Source: an uncultured Oscillibacter sp.
GTDB lineage: Bacteria; Bacillota; Clostridia; Oscillospirales; Oscillospiraceae
Length of the DNA stretch: 13,534 nt
Assembly (NCBI GenBank): GCA_947245315.1
Contig: CAMXNV010000036.1
Location: 1-13,534, forward strand
Direction: 5' to 3'
Position numbers and translations under genes: made by a program. How positions within the stretch are numbered: position 1 is the stretch's first letter; every line of letters begins with the position of its first letter. Of the stretch, positions 13,468-13,534 are shown piece by piece. The notes under the pieces were generated by a model. The model had not been told where the DNA came from. It searched no databases and worked only from the letters and a program-made list of their open reading frames with translations.

Positions 13468-13534
13468 TTGGGGTTGAGTCTACCGAAGTTGTAGCGTTCC
13501 GGGAGAACGGGCCGCCGAGCACCCGCAAGGAGTA
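13468..13534. other. Right edge, no gene recognised
   Basis: All three minus-strand frames were read for the end of walR. They give short tails ending at 13454, 13480 and 13398, and none has the GVGYRF-type ending expected of an OmpR-family regulator. One minus frame is open from the edge through half of the MITE to a TAA at 13398; it is probably chance or a gene tail extended by the element. Confidence 0.4.

Noticed and set aside
1..13534. CRISPR array, toxin-antitoxin, phage or defence system
   Set aside because: No regularly spaced repeats with unique spacers and no integrase, transposase or nuclease families were seen. The DUF1963 gene alone is not evidence of a toxin-immunity pair, because no toxin gene adjoins it.

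Overview
The window looks like a chromosomal segment of a GC-rich, low-oxygen-lifestyle Firmicute of the Oscillospiraceae type (Flavonifractor/Pseudoflavonifractor-like). The evidence is Gram-positive gene families (WalK/WalH/WalI/WalJ, RlmH), strong AGGAGG-type Shine-Dalgarno sites, frequent TTG and GTG starts, very GC-rich third codon positions, and short intergenic palindromic repeats. This is an inference from gene content and style; no rRNA or other decisive marker is present.

Left half, plus strand (about 120-5060): a proline-biosynthesis cluster read from an extended -10 promoter just upstream. The order is proB (glutamate 5-kinase without a PUA domain), a small unrecognised protein, a LacA/Maa-type O-acetyltransferase, proA, a DUF1963/YwqG-like gene, and proC. 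All three enzymes from glutamate to proline are present with their key residues. The DUF1963 gene sits between two inverted arrays of an AGGAGTT-like heptad repeat, so it looks like a later insertion between proA and proC. A strong bidirectional terminator (5090-5124) closes the cluster.

Right half, minus strand (5151-13252, read right to left): walK (sensor kinase), walH, walI, a stem-loop, a 419-nt gap with a good promoter, murA (UDP-GlcNAc enolpyruvyl transferase), a terminator, a YjaB-like GNAT acetyltransferase, a stand-alone TfoX C-terminal domain protein, a YjbR/MmcQ protein, walJ and rlmH. The last four reading frames overlap or nearly overlap and are probably translationally coupled. 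This is a wal (yyc) locus in which murA and three small genes stand between walI and walJ. WalK and its membrane partners WalH/WalI control cell-wall homeostasis, and MurA makes the first committed peptidoglycan precursor, so the grouping makes functional sense. WalK keeps the four residues that form the cytoplasmic zinc site described for Staphylococcus aureus WalK.

Right edge (13253-13534): no gene is recognised. A 136-bp MITE-like element with about 50-bp inverted ends lies upstream of walK, and walR is not visible, so it is either further upstream or elsewhere.

No CRISPR array, phage, transposase, tRNA or rRNA was seen. I found no convincing new multi-gene system. The most interesting points are the heptad-flanked DUF1963 cassette, the MITE separating walK from its upstream neighbour, the conserved WalK zinc site, the murA leader, and the TfoX_C-YjbR pair.
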